64,000 bases of DNA from Flavobacterium sp. GTDB lineage: Bacteria; Bacteroidota; Bacteroidia; Flavobacteriales; Flavobacteriaceae. The translations under genes and the position numbers were made by a program. Location: positions 22,570-86,569 of the forward strand of contig JADKDN010000025.1 of the NCBI GenBank assembly GCA_016718345.1, read 5' to 3'. This document shows, one piece after another, positions 10,792 through 22,364 of the stretch. The first letter of the stretch is position 1. The number at the start of each line of letters is the position of its first letter. Under the pieces are notes generated by a model. The model did not search any database. It had not been told where the DNA came from and saw only the letters and a list, made by a program, of their open reading frames with translations.

Positions 10792-11391
10792 ATGTTAGAC
10801 TGGATTAAAAATATTAACAAAGAATATCCTGAATTTTGGAAAAATTATCTCTCAAAATTTGAAAAAAAACCTACTAGATATGTAATTCTAAGTACCGAAA
10901 CAACTGGATTAAACCCTACAAAAGATGTAATTCTATCATTTGGAGCAATTGCAGTAATAAACGATAGTATTATTATTGGCGATACTTTTGAAGTTGTTCT
11001 TTTACAATATAAATTTTTACATGACAATGGATTACCAAATGAATTTATAATTGAGAGTAAACAACCAAAATTAGGTGAACGTGAAGCATTACAGGCATTT
11101 ATAGAATATATTGGAAATGCCGTTTTAGTTGGGCATAGAATACATTTTGATGTAGATATGATAAACGAAGCATTAGAACGTATGGATTGTGGTCGGATGA
11201 AAAATGAAGCCCTTGACATAGAGATTATGTATCGTAAGCTTATGGATATATCTGATAAACAATTCTCGATAGATGATTTATGTTCACGATTTAAAGTAGT
11301 AAAAAGTGATAGACATTCATCTGCCGAAGATGCCTATACCATTGCATTATTATTTCTAAAATTAAAATCTAGACTGGGAATTACCTTTTAA
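10792..11391 (+). CDS. DEDDh-type 3'-5' exonuclease-like protein with altered ExoI motif
   Basis: About 199 residues if started at ATG 10792 (MLDWIKNINKEYPEFW). Upstream of this ATG the same frame is open and encodes the end of the DUF294 protein, so a fusion cannot be excluded. The RNase T/DNA polymerase III epsilon fold is visible: ExoI as VILSTETTGLNP, ExoII as VGHRIHFDVDMIN, ExoIII as HSSAEDAYTIALL. In ExoI the usual first Asp (DxET) is Ser (codon 10891-10893) while Glu is kept, so metal binding may be weakened or the protein may not be a nuclease. It follows the DUF294 gene on the same strand and probably shares its transcript. Confidence 0.72.
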   Translation: MLDWIKNINKEYPEFWKNYLSKFEKKPTRYVILSTETTGLNPTKDVILSFGAIAVINDSIIIGDTFEVVLLQYKFLHDNGLPNEFIIESKQPKLGEREALQAFIEYIGNAVLVGHRIHFDVDMINEALERMDCGRMKNEALDIEIMYRKLMDISDKQFSIDDLCSRFKVVKSDRHSSAEDAYTIALLFLKLKSRLGITF

Positions 11392-11463
11392 TTATACTTT
11401 TGGTGCTGGAGACAATTTTTTTATAAGCTTAATTATCAAAAGTTATATAAAAACAAACGTTAT

Positions 11464-11500
11464 AAAGAGGGAACACAAATGTTATTCCCTCTTTCATATT
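11464..11500. terminator. Bidirectional terminator between exonuclease and acs
   Basis: Stem AAAGAGGGAA (11464-11473) pairs with TTCCCTCTTT (11485-11494), with further AACA/TGTT pairing inside the loop. It lies between convergent genes. The flanking T/A tracts are short, so strength is moderate. Confidence 0.65.
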
Positions 11501-11512
11501 TTTAGTAATGTA

Positions 11513-13420
11513 TTACACTCTACCTTCTTTAATTTCATCAACAATTTCAGGATTCAAAAGTGTGGATGTATCTCCAAAATTTGAGAAATCACCTTCAGCA
11601 ATTTTACGTAAAATTCTACGCATTATCTTTCCAGACCTTGTTTTTGGTAAACCAGAAACAAATTGAATTTTATCAAGTTTAGCAATTGGTCCGATGTGAT
11701 CAGAAATTAGTTGATTAATCTCTTTACTCAAGTTATCTCTGTCGCGATACTCACCTGATTCTTTGAGTATTACAAAACCATACAAAGCATTTCCTTTAAT
11801 ATCATGAGGAAAACCAACAATAGCACTCTCAGCAATTGCCGGATGTTCATTAATCGCGTCTTCAATTGGAGCAGTTCCAAGATTATGACCTGAAACAATA
11901 ACCACATCATCTACTCTACCTGTAATTCTATAATAACCTACTTCATCTCGTAAGGCTCCGTCACCAGTGAAATATTTACCAGGGAAAGTGCTAAAATAGG
12001 TTTCCTTGTAGCGTTTATGGTCTCCCCAAATAGTTCTCGCAATTCCTGGCCATGGAAATTTAATGCACAAACTTCCCGTAACTTGATTGCCCTCTATTTC
12101 ATTTCGTTTTTCATCCATCAATACGGGTTGAATTCCTGGTAATGGCAACGAAGCATATGTTGGTTTGGTTGGAGTAACAAAAGCAATAGGCGAAATCATG
12201 ATGCCTCCTGTTTCGGTTTGCCACCAAGTATCAACAACTGGGCATCGCTTCCCTCCTACGTGATCATTATACCAGTGCCAAGCTTCTTCATTAATAGGCT
12301 CTCCAACAGAACCAATCACTTTTAAAGTCGCTAAAGGATATTTTTGTACAAATTCTAAGTTTTCTTTTGCTAATGCTCTGATGGCTGTTGGAGCGGTGTA
12401 AAATTGTGTTACTTTATGTTTTTCAATAATTTCCCAGAAACGGCTAAAATCAGGATAGGAAGGAACTCCTTCAAAAATCACTGTTGTTGCTCCATTTAGC
12501 AAAGGCCCATACAATATATAAGAATGTCCAGTAATCCAACCAATATCAGCTGTACACCAAAAAATATCATTTTCTTCATAATTAAAAACATTTTTAAAAG
12601 TATAAGCAGTATATACCATATAGCCAGCAGTGGTATGAACCATCCCTTTAGGCTTTCCTGTTGAACCTGATGTATAGAGAATAAATAATGGATCTTCGGC
12701 ATCCATGATTTCTGCAACATTATTATCTGAAGCTTCATCTAAAAGTGGCTGCAACCATTGATCACGTCCTGACTTCATAGTAATAGAAGTATTAGTTCTT
12801 TTTGCAACCAAGACTTTCGTCACGCACGGACATTTTTCTAATGCTTCATCAATAATTCCTTTTAAGTCTATAGATTTATTTCCTCTATAACCACCATCTG
12901 ATGTAATGACTAATTTACATTCACTATCATTTATTCTTGCTGCCACGGCTGAGGAAGAAAATCCAGCAAAAACAACAGAATGAATAGCTCCAATTCTAGC
13001 ACAAGCCAACACAGAAACTGCTAATTCGGGTATCATAGGTAAATAGATACAAACTCTATCTCCCTTCTGAATACCTTGCTCTCTAAGCACATTTGCCATT
13101 TTTGCAACTTTTACATACAATTCGTTGTACGAAATGTGTTGTGCTTCCTCTTTTGGGTCATTAGGCTCAAAAATAATTGCAGTTTTATTTCCACGTCTTG
13201 CTAAATGTCTATCAATAGCATTTTTCACAATATTAACCTTAGCCTCAGTAAACCATTTTATTTCGGCCTCGCCCATGTTAAATTCTACAACTTTATCCCA
13301 TTGTTGATACCATGTGAAATTTTCTTCTGCAATTTTGCCCCAAAACTTTCTAGGTTCACGGATGGATTTATTGTAATGCTTGAAATATTGTTCAAGATTA
13401 TCTATTTTGTAATAACTCAT
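11513..13420 (-). CDS. acs: Acetyl-CoA synthetase
   Basis: 635 residues, close to the usual ~650. It activates acetate with ATP and CoA to acetyl-CoA in the cytoplasm. Motifs seen: the phosphate-binding loop YTSGSTGKPKG (~residues 248-258), DTWWQTETGG, the hinge GYYRITGRVDDVVIVSGH, and the C-terminal PKTRSGKIMRRIL, whose Lys is the usual site of reversible acetylation. It starts at ATG 13420, 9 bp after the end of DUF6814, and an MFS carrier is upstream, so the three form an acetate/monocarboxylate uptake-and-activation operon. The reading frame is intact. Confidence 0.96.
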   Translation of the reverse strand: MSYYKIDNLEQYFKHYNKSIREPRKFWGKIAEENFTWYQQWDKVVEFNMGEAEIKWFTEAKVNIVKNAIDRHLARRGNKTAIIFEPNDPKEEAQHISYNELYVKVAKMANVLREQGIQKGDRVCIYLPMIPELAVSVLACARIGAIHSVVFAGFSSSAVAARINDSECKLVITSDGGYRGNKSIDLKGIIDEALEKCPCVTKVLVAKRTNTSITMKSGRDQWLQPLLDEASDNNVAEIMDAEDPLFILYTSGSTGKPKGMVHTTAGYMVYTAYTFKNVFNYEENDIFWCTADIGWITGHSYILYGPLLNGATTVIFEGVPSYPDFSRFWEIIEKHKVTQFYTAPTAIRALAKENLEFVQKYPLATLKVIGSVGEPINEEAWHWYNDHVGGKRCPVVDTWWQTETGGIMISPIAFVTPTKPTYASLPLPGIQPVLMDEKRNEIEGNQVTGSLCIKFPWPGIARTIWGDHKRYKETYFSTFPGKYFTGDGALRDEVGYYRITGRVDDVVIVSGHNLGTAPIEDAINEHPAIAESAIVGFPHDIKGNALYGFVILKESGEYRDRDNLSKEINQLISDHIGPIAKLDKIQFVSGLPKTRSGKIMRRILRKIAEGDFSNFGDTSTLLNPEIVDEIKEGRV

Positions 13421-13429
13421 AGTAAAATA

Positions 13430-13657
13430 TTATTTATTTTTTTTATCATAATCACCCATTAGGGCATAATAACCAAATGTACCTAATCCAATAACTATCA
13501 GAGGAGTTAGTATAAAAAGTATGATAATTCCAAATACCAAGTCTTCCTGTTTTCCTGATGTTAATTTTGGTAATCCAAATTCAAAAATACAAAAATAGGC
13601 AGCAGCAGCAGCAAGTGCTATCCAAATCATACCTAAACTTCTTTTTAATTGGTTCAT
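13430..13657 (-). CDS. DUF6814 small membrane protein
   Basis: 75 residues with two hydrophobic helices (residues ~10-27 and ~42-66) and a charged tail ending DYDKKNK. It matches the short DUF6814 type that sits between an MFS carrier gene and acs in Bacteroidota. The gene ends 9 bp before acs and starts 5 bp after the MFS gene ends. By analogy with small membrane partners of acetate permeases it may assist the transporter; that role is inferred. Confidence 0.85.
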   Translation of the reverse strand: MNQLKRSLGMIWIALAAAAAYFCIFEFGLPKLTSGKQEDLVFGIIILFILTPLIVIGLGTFGYYALMGDYDKKNK

Positions 13658-13662
13658 ACAGT

Positions 13663-15172
13663 TTATATATGTTTATTTTTATTAGTATTATCAATGTAAA
13701 TCATCCCTATAACTAAACTTACTGATGCAATAATTATAGGATACCATAACCCTTCAAGATAAAACTCTACATCGCCAGCTTCTTGACCATTAATAACCAA
13801 ATAAGTAGAAATAGCAGGAAGTAGGCCTCCAAAAATTCCATTTCCAATGTGATAAGGCAATGACATTGAGGTATAGCGAATTCTAGCTGGAAACATTTCT
13901 ACAAGAAAAGCCGCAATGGAATTCATAAACCATTGTCACAAATAGTACTTGAATGAATACCATTACTATTAACCACCACTTATCACTCGCATTAATATTG
14001 ATGGTTGTTTTAACGGAATCTGTTTTTACTTTTCCGCTACCTAATTGAGTTGTAAAAGTTTTAGATGATTTTGTTCCGTCCTCATACCAGTTGTGGTAAC
14101 AAAATAGGCTTCCTTTTTTTTGAAATCAGCACTTGTTGGAATATTTTCCTCAATTTTAGAAACTATTTTATTTTTTACATTCACTGTTTCATACATTGAT
14201 TTGTATATTGGTCTATACAATAAAATAGCTAAAAGCATCCCTGCCATCATTATGTATTTTCTGCCTATTTTATCACTCAGCCACCCAAAAAACACAAAAA
14301 ATGGGGTTCCTAATATTAATGCAATCCCTAGCAATTCATCTACTTGAGATGATTCAATATGTGTTACTGTTTTCATGAAATTCATTGCATAGAATTGTCC
14401 GGTATACCAAACTACACCCTGTCCCATGGTTGCTCCAAATAGAGCCAATAAAACAAATTTTAAATTATAACGATTTCCAAAACTTTCTTTTAATGGATTT
14501 AGACTCGTATTTCCTTCTTTTTTTGCTTTAGAAAATACTGGTGATTCTTCCATATTCTTTTCTAATTAAAGTCGAAATTATAACCATTAGTATTGAAACC
14601 CAAAAAGGTACCTCTCCATCCCCATGAATCAAATTCTTCTGGTGTAAGAACGTTTTTTGTTGCTAAAATCACCATGAGAGAAATAAATAAACCTACTGTT
14701 GCTGTAGTTTGTATCCAAGAGGTCCAATATCCTCGCTCACCTACTGGCGAATGTTCTGCTACATAAATTGTTACACACCATATTCTCCACCAAGAGCTAA
14801 ACCCTGTAATAATCGTAGAATTAACACCAATAATGGTGCAAAAAAACCTATGGTTTCATAGCTAGGAATACAGCCTATTAGAAAAGTTGCTCCTCCCATT
14901 AATAATAATGTGACCATGAAAGTATATTTTCTTCCTATTAAATCACCTAATCTTCCAAAGAAAAGGGCTCCAAATGGTCGTACTACAAATCCTGCAGCAA
15001 ATGTTGCTAATGTGGATAAAAATGCAGCTGCTGGATTTTCTGATGGGAAAAATTTAGTTGAAATTACAACTGCTAAACTCCCAAAAATATAAAAATCATA
15101 CCATTCTATCATGGTTCCCATTGAGGATGCCGATATAACTTTCCAGATGGCTCGTGTAGATTTTTTACTCAT
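13663..15172 (-). pseudogene. MFS metabolite:H+ symporter (MHS/ProP-like), several frameshifts
   Basis: Start chosen at ATG 15172 (MSKKSTRAIWKVISASSMGT); an upstream in-frame ATG is less likely because a promoter box lies at 15203-15210. Fragments in order: helices 1-4 with GTMIEWYDFYIFG and GRLGDLIGRKYTF (15172-14771); a segment reading VTIYVAEHSPVGERG in another frame; MEESPVFSKAKKEG through GWLSDKIGRKYIMMAG (14553-14041); and SIAAFLVEMFPARIRYTSMSLPYHIGNG (13926-13663). The signature motifs are those of metabolite:proton symporters of the sugar-porter-like MFS branch. At least four single-base changes are needed, near 14775, 14600, 14090 and 13930. Co-transcription with DUF6814 and acs suggests acetate or another monocarboxylate as substrate (inference). 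The breaks are probably consensus errors, though true decay is possible. Confidence 0.8.
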
Positions 15173-15202
15173 TATATTTTTTATCAAGTCAATTGATTGT
15201 AT

Positions 15203-15210
15203 CAAATATA
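15203..15210 (-). promoter_or_regulatory. Candidate -7 box for the MFS-DUF6814-acs operon
   Basis: TATATTTG on the minus strand, about 30 nt upstream of ATG 15172, with TTG 22 nt further upstream (15233-15235). It fits the Bacteroidota housekeeping promoter TTG-N19-23-TAnnTTTG. Confidence 0.5.
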
Positions 15211-15279
15211 AAAAATACTTAAAGAATAAATACAAGTAATCACTTTTTTAAGCGATTTATTACCTTGTTGTCTACAAAA

Positions 15280-15304
15280 AAGGCTTTCAAAAAATGAAAG
15301 CCTT
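15280..15304 (-). terminator. Terminator of adhesin gene 1
   Basis: AAGGCTTTCA / TGAAAGCCTT hairpin. On the minus strand the stem is followed by a T-tract (TTTTTTG), directly after the stop of the adhesin at 15332. Confidence 0.85.
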
Positions 15305-16874
15305 CTTAATATTTTTTATCTATCTATAGTATCATCTCTTCAAAGCGAAATGGGCTTTGAATACTTTAGTACTATTATTCTCAAGATACTCAATGGTAAA
15401 CCAGTAATCTGTTGCTCGAAGTTCAGCCATTAAAAGTTCCATTCCATCCCTCTCTATGGTATTGATTTGTTTTAATAATCCATCATCGAAGATATAAATT
15501 TTAGCCTCTGGTCGATCATTTAATCCTACTACATTCCAACTGTCATTAAATCCATCTCCATTTGGGGTAAAATATCTTGATAATCTATCACTGTTACTCT
15601 CTCGACAAATTGGTACACCTTGTCCATCTTCAACCCACACCTTGTGTACACCACTACTCACTCCTACAAATACATTGGAACTCTTACTTCATTCATCGTC
15701 TAATCGGCACAAGAAAGACCTGTACCTCCCAAACATCCACTGATATGGTTGCTTCTGGTGTAAAGGCATCGGTCACTCCTGTTGTTAATGATAATCCGGA
15801 TAATTTTGGATTACCTGCATATACTTCCTGTGAAACACAACTGGTTATAGTATTGGTAGCGATTACCGAATAAAGTCCTTCTGCTGTAGCTTCATAGGTG
15901 CTTTCTGAAGCTCCACTAATTTTCACGGATTCCTTAAACCAATTAAAATCATAAAGTGAATCACTTAAACCTGTATCCAATAGATAATTCTTGTAGGTTG
16001 TACCTGTGGCTTCTTGTACACAAATAATACCGTCTTCTAAAACCGGTTGAGGCGATGGATTTACGGTAATGACTATAGTAATTGGGTTTCCTTTGCAACC
16101 ATTCAAGATTGGCGTTATGGTATATGCTGTACCTACTGTAGTGCCCGCTTCAAGAACTTGGTCTATGGTATTACTACCACCTCCGTCTTACCTGTTACTC
16201 CATCTTGTACTACTGTCCATGCAAAGTCTGTTCCTAAAATTTTGGTGATAGAATAATTTTGTCGATTCTCCACTACAAATAATTGTTCCTCCTGAACCAA
16301 AAAAAACTTCTGGCGTTGGATTTACTGTTACAGTTACTGTGATAGGTAATACACAAGTAGCGGCTGTTGGGGTTATGGTATAATCTACTGTGCCTGGTAT
16401 AACACTGTTGGTTACTAATGTTTGAGCAATCGTACTTCCTGTATCTGGGAAAGAGCCAATAACTGCTAAGGGTTCTGTTGTCCAACTAAATGTCGTTCCT
16501 GCTACTTTACTGCTTAAAACAATTGCGGTACGCTCACCTGAACAGACTGTTGCTGGTGAGGGGTTGGCAGTAACGTCGGGAATAGGATTTACTGTTACCG
16601 TGGCTAGTATTTGTAATCTCGACATCCATTGGCTGTTGGAGTAATGGAATATACCGCTTCTCCTGATTTGTTTCCACTGCTGTTTTTAATGTTTGTACAA
16701 TGGTATCGCCTGAACCTGTTACTTCCTGTTACATTGGTTTGAACTACATTCCAAAGGTAGGTAGTACCTGTAGTATTACTTGATAAACTAATGGATGTAG
16801 CAGTATCTGAACAAAGGGAAGAATCTTTTGGGGTGGCGGTAGCTATTGGTAAAGCAATTATTGTTATGGTCAAT

Positions 16875-18428
16875 TTAGTAGTCGTAGCACATTGTCCTGT
16901 TCCTGTCGTAAAGGTATAGGTGCGGTGGTAGTCGATGGGTTAAAGCGGCGACCAACTTCTCTATTCCATTAATAGAGGTTGTGGGTAGGCTAATTATTGT
17001 TCCTGAACATAGCGGTCCTATCGAACTAAATGTAGGTGTCGTAACTGGATTTACCGTAATAGTTAAGGTGGTGGTGGTAGCACACTGTCCTATGTTGGGT
17101 GTAAAAGTATAAGTAGTCGTAGTTGTATTATTCAATGCTGGTGTCCAAGTTCCTGCTATTCCATTACTTGACGTTGTGGGTAAGGCTGATAAGGTTGCTC
17201 CCGAACAAATAGGAGCTACTGCTGTAAAAGTTGGAACTGCTTTTTGATTCACTGTTATGGTTACTACTGCTGTAGTAGCGCATAAGCCTGCTGTTGGCGT
17301 GAAAGTATAAGGTGTTGTAGCTGTATTGTCTAATGCTGGAGACCAACTTCCTGTTATTCCATTGGTAGAGATTGTGGGTAAGGCTGACAAGGTACTTCCT
17401 GAACAAATAGAGGCTACTGATGCAAATGCTGGAACTGCTTTTTGATTCACTACTATAGTTACTACTGCGGTGGTAGCACATAAGCCTGCCGTTGGTGTAA
17501 AAGTATAAGTAGTCGTAGCAGTATTGTTTAAAGCCGGTGACCAAGTTCCTGTTATTGCGTTAGTTGAAGTAGTGGGTAGCGCATTTAAGGTATCTCCTGA
17601 ACAAATAGGGGCTACTGATGCGAAGCTTGGGGTAATTTTGGGATTTACCGTAATGATTAAGGTGTTGGTAGTCGCACACTGACCTGCCGTTGGAGTAAAA
17701 GTATAAGTAGTCGTAGCGGTATTGTTTAAAGCTGGTGACCATGCTCCTGTTATGGCATTAGTAGACGTTGTAGGTAAAGCCGATAAAGTAGTTCCGAAAC
17801 AAATAGGCCCCACCGCTGAAAAGCTTGGGGTTACAATCGGATTTACAGTAATACTTAAAGTGGTCGTAGTGGCACACTGACCTGCATTGGGTGTAAAGGT
17901 ATAAGTCGTTGTAGCGGTATTGTTTAAAGCTGGTGTCCAACTTCCTATTATCCCATTAGTAGAAGTTGTGGGTAAAGCTGACAAAGTGCCTCCAGAACAA
18001 ATAGGGGCTACTGGTGCAAACGCTGGAACTACTTTTTGATTCACCGTTATAATTAATGTTGCTGTGTTAGCACACAATCCTGCAGTTGGTGTGAAAGTAT
18101 AGGTTGTTGTGGTTGTATTGTTCAAAGCGGGAGACCAAGTTCCTGTTATTGCATTAGTTGAAGTGGTAGGTAGCGCATTTAGAACATCTCCTGAACAAAT
18201 AGGGTTTACTGGTGCAAAGCTTGGAATGACTTTTGGATTTACCGTAATAGTTAAGGTGTTGGTAGTAGCACACTGACCTGCTGTTGGTGTAAAAGTATAA
18301 GTAGTGGTAGCCGCATTGTTTAAAGCCGGTGACCAGGTTCCTGTTATTGTGTTCGTTGATGTTGTAGGCAAAGCTGACAAAGTCGTTCCAGAACAAATAG
18401 GTCCTACGGATGAAAAAATTGGCGTCAC
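16875..18428 (-). repeat. ~198-bp tandem coding repeats in adhesin 1
   Basis: About eight consecutive 66-residue units of the pattern PICSGTTLSALPTTS - ITGTWSPALNNT - TTTYTFTPTAGQCATT - LTITVNPK. This block is free of frame breaks. The units are diverged enough to be ordered and read as Ig/PKD-like domains that lengthen the adhesin stalk. Confidence 0.85.
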
Positions 18429-19419
18429 ATTTGGATTAATAGTTATCGTAACAGAGTTGGAGACTGCACATAAACCTGTAGTTGGAGTAAAGGTGTATGT
18501 TGTTGTTCCTACTATTGACGTATCTACTGATGAAGGACTCAGGGCCTGTTATACTGTTGCTTGAAGTCGTTGGCAAGATGGAAAGGCTAGCGCCTTGGCA
18601 CAAAAACTACTGGGAATCCCTGTAAATGTGGGTGTCACTTTTGGAGTTCACCGTTACATTTTAAAGTTTGTTTGCCCGCACAAGGGAAACTAGTTGGGTC
18701 TGGCGTAAATACATAGGATTGACTTGTCGTATTGTCTATTGTTGATGGAGACCAACTCCCTGTTATTGCATTGTTTGGTGAAGTCGTGGCTAATGTTGGA
18801 ACTGGGTAGCTCCTGAACAAATAGCTGGAATTATAGCAAAATTCGGGGCTACTGTTGTCGAACATTTAGAAAAACAAGTAACTGTCTCTGCTGGAGCACA
18901 GGGAAGACCTAGCACTGATGATATGGTAAAAGTTACTGATGTTCCTGGAGTTGAAACTGGAACATCAAAATGTAGAAGGTGCAATGTGCGTTCCTGTCAC
19001 CAAAAAGTATCCAGCGATGGAGTACGAATAGGTATAGCCTGCCCAACCAACGGGATTACTCCAATCTAAAGCAACTGAGGTGGTAGTAGAATTTACATTA
19101 TCACAAAATAACCCAACTTTACCCCCTGTATTGCCTACTACTTTTACCACTATAGAGGCTCGTGCGCTCTCACAAGAACCTACTGTTTGACTTACATAAT
19201 AAGTGGTATTCCCAACTGTAGTTGTTGAAGGTATTGGAGCTACTGAGGAGGCTGTGCCGCCTGTCGCATTGGTTCCGTACCAATTTAAGGTGGCTCCTGA
19301 TAAAGGTGTCGCGGTCAATGCTACTGCCGAACTGCCTTGACAGTACTCTACGGGTGCTACTGTTGGCAATGGCGCACTCGATACAACTGAAGCCTCAACT
19401 GAAGTTCGTGTGGAAGAAA

Positions 19420-20062
19420 TACAAGAACCATCAACTGCTTCTACCCAATAGGTAGTAGTGCTGGAAATACTCGGTGTGGTAAATGAAGTGCCTGTTCCAA
19501 GGGAAGATCCTCCTGTTGAAGCTGCATACCAATTAATTATGCCTGAACTAGACGTTGCTCCCAGTGTCACTGTACCAGTTCCACATCGACTCCCTGGGGT
19601 TGTAGATGTGATAGTGGGTAGTGGGTTAATTGTTGCTAAGACTGATGTTCTAGTTGGTGTAGTGCAACCATTATTAGTTGCATCTACCCAATAAGTAGTT
19701 GTTGTTGATATACTTGGAGTTGTAAATGAAGTACCAGTACTTAAAGATGAACCACCTGTTGAAGCTGCATACCAATTAATAGTTCCTGAACTAGCAGTTG
19801 CTCCTAATATCACTGTACCGGTTCCACATCTAGCATTTGGACTAGTTGTAACTGATGGGAATGATTCTACACTAGCCAAAACTGAAGTTCTAGTAGTGGT
19901 GGTACAGCCATTATCTGTTGCATCAATCCAATAGGCGGTGTCAGCTGAAATGCTTGGAGTTGTAAAGGATGTACCTGTACCTAGAGAAGAGCCTCCAGTT
20001 GAATTAGCATACCAATTAATAATTCCTGAACTAGATGTAGCCCCAAGTGTCACTGTACCAGC
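19420..20062 (-). repeat. ~240-bp tandem coding repeats in adhesin 1
   Basis: Three units of about 80 residues with the core TVTLGATSSSGIINWYA, STGGSSLGTGTSFTTPS and RTSVLA. The first unit (5' in the gene) begins at the TGA interruption. Confidence 0.8.
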
Positions 20063-22018
20063 TCATCTACCATTTGGACTAGCTGTGACTGAAGGAACAT
20101 TATTTATCGTAATCGTTGTCGTTGAAGATCCAGCTAACTGACAAATACTAGGATTTGCAGCAACTGAATATCTTATGATATAAGTTCCGCTAGCTGAAGC
20201 CGATAAATTAATGACCCCTGTTGAAGAATTAATAGATAACAAGCCCGTAGCATTGTCATCGGAATAAGTACCTCCAGTAACAAATCCTAATACGCCAGTT
20301 GGTGAAGGATTTGTGGCATTTTTACAGATTGGAGTAGTATACGAAAAAGTAGTTATTGGAGTACTACCTCCAATACTAACAGTAATTTGGGTTGATAAAT
20401 TACAAGATTTTGAGGTAGGTGCACTGAATGAAATATCATCTAATGCAAAATCATTACCAGCAGAAGCAATATTAGTATCAATAATTTTTATTGTAGCTAT
20501 TGTGGCTACGCCTGAGTTCCATATACCTGAAATTTGATTCCATCCAGCACTTCCTCCATTAGTTGGTGATATTGGTGAAATTGTGATTGGTGAACCATTA
20601 ATAAGTACCTGAAACTGAGCTGGACTATTTGCCACCAAAGCTTGTACCCAAAAAGAAAATGTATACGATTTACTCGTTTCAACTGGAACTGTTTGCGACC
20701 AAATAACACTATTAGGACTCGTTGCTCCATCAGCAACAAGCATAAATCCTGAACCACTGCGATCAGGACCGCTAATAAAACCACTAAACCAAGTATTAGC
20801 ATTTTTAACAATTCCATAAGCAAATTGGGCTCCACTTGTGTTAGTAGTAGAATAGGTGTAATCCGAATAAAAACCAGAAGTACCATTTTCAAAACTAGGA
20901 TTTCCTATTAAATTAGCATTGGTTGTTGGGGAAACAGTCGTTGACGTAACAGTATAAGTAGTAGTGACCAATGGAGTAACATTTGCAACATTATCTGTAT
21001 CTATAATTGGAATACCTGTTGAAGCTGACCAACCATAAGTAGCTCCACCATTAGCTGCCGTTAGAGTAATAGCTGTTCCTGCCAAAATACATCCCGTTGG
21101 GGTAGCTGATAAAGTAATATCTGCTGGATTTACAACAGTAATCGTGCCCGTGGGTTTTGTAGTTGGGGGTGTATTTGAATCAGTTACTGAAACAGTATAG
21201 GAACCTGACGCAAGTCCCTGAAATATACCGGTAGAATTTGTAGCTGATGAAGTTCCAGCTAGAGTATAAGTAAAAGGAGCAACTCCTCCATTAGGATAAG
21301 CTACAATAACTCCATCCGCTGATGTTGGACAACTTGGATTTACTAATGAATTAGAAATGGTTAATGGTTGTGGTGGCGCTGTTAAAGAAATGTCATCAAT
21401 AGCAAAGTCATTTCCATTTGCAGTAGCACTTGGTGTAGATAACTCAAAACGTACCCATTTTGAACCCGTACCACTTGGTGTAAATTCGTATATCACTTGT
21501 TGCCATGTTCCATTATTTACAGTAGCACTTCCCGATTTTAAAATAGGAGTACAACCACATTGATCTACAGCAGCAAAATTTATGACTGGATTTGGAAACG
21601 CTGGATTACTAGTACCATTTTTATTAACATTTATGACCCAATAAGAAAAAGTATATGTCGTACCTCCAACCAATTGTATGTTTGGATTACCTTGCCAAAA
21701 AATTTGGTTATTTGCATCAACAACCATCATTTTTGTGCCTGAATGAGGGGTCACACTTTTAAAACTTGTAAGGTTCATAGGGCCAGAATCACCTGTCAGT
21801 GCATAGTTCCCTGGTGAACTTGTACCACTCGTTCCTGGAGAAATATTAGTAAAACCATTAGCCTGAAAACCACCAGTACCTTCAAATCCTGGGTTGTTGT
21901 TATTTCCCACTAGCAAATTTTGTGCATAACTGTTTATTGAAATAAGAAAACAAAACAGTACTAGTTTATTAAGAACTTTGTTTGAAGAGAAAATAAATCG
22001 AAAAAAATTAGACTGCAT

Positions 22019-22364
22019 AATAAAAGGTTAAGTTTATATCAACAAGGCGATAACGAATATTTTTTACATTTTATAATGAAATTATTATTTCTATAATTTA
22101 TGAAAAATTAAAAATAAATATATTAAAAATATGTTTTTTCTTTTAATTGTAATAAAGCATTAAATTTATGTAATTTTTATTTGAAAAAACATCCGTTACT
22201 TTACAACCTTTTACGAAATCGTAATAGTGTTGAAAAGTTTATAAAATGAATTAGTCCAATAAAATACAATTACTGTAAATTTTGGGTAAATCAAAGTTGA
22301 TAGAAATAAAAAACCGATTACTTTTTTTATGTAATCGGTTTTTACTTTTGTTTCAAATTTCTAA
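22019..22364. other. 346-bp spacer between the two adhesin genes
   Basis: AT-rich. It holds the terminator of adhesin 2 at its low-coordinate end. The promoter of adhesin 1 should lie here, but I find no convincing TAnnTTTG box on the minus strand. Confidence 0.5.
22308..22343 (-). terminator. Terminator of adhesin gene 2
   Basis: Perfect stem AAAAACCGATTAC / GTAATCGGTTTTT, with a T-tract on the minus strand, about 20 bp after the stop at 22365. Confidence 0.9.

Larger units (their letters stand above)
15332..22018 (-). pseudogene. Giant repetitive surface adhesin 1, T9SS type B sorting domain, multiple frameshifts
   Basis: About 2230 residues if corrected. The start at ATG 22018 gives a signal peptide (VLFCFLISINSYAQ). 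Residues ~20-210 and ~350-560 are two jelly-roll/CBM-like domains, each ending in NDFA(I/L)DDISL/F. Then come Ig-like repeats: ~3 copies of an ~80-residue unit (RCGTGTVTLGA...), ~8 copies of a 66-residue unit (GTWSPALNNTATTTYTFTP), and further Ig/PKD-like units. The C-terminus carries YFTPNGDGFND and ATDYWFTIEY ... FKAHFALKR, the type B (gliding-motility-associated) domain for T9SS export and surface attachment, as in SprB. Readable segments: 22018-20063, 20053-18965, 18984-18635, 18428-16875, 16873-16188, 16106-15693, 15661-15332. The first break is an in-frame TGA at 20060-20062 where RCGTG is expected. The sorting domain is damaged too: GWNGTFNG appears in the neighbouring frame. Either assembly error in repeats or real decay. 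Confidence 0.82.

Noticed and set aside
13205..13462. Plus-strand 85-codon open frame over the acs start
   Set aside because: Antisense to the well-supported acs N-terminus; no independent evidence.
13663..15172. Three or four small independent membrane proteins
   Set aside because: They are consecutive pieces of one MFS carrier in the right order.
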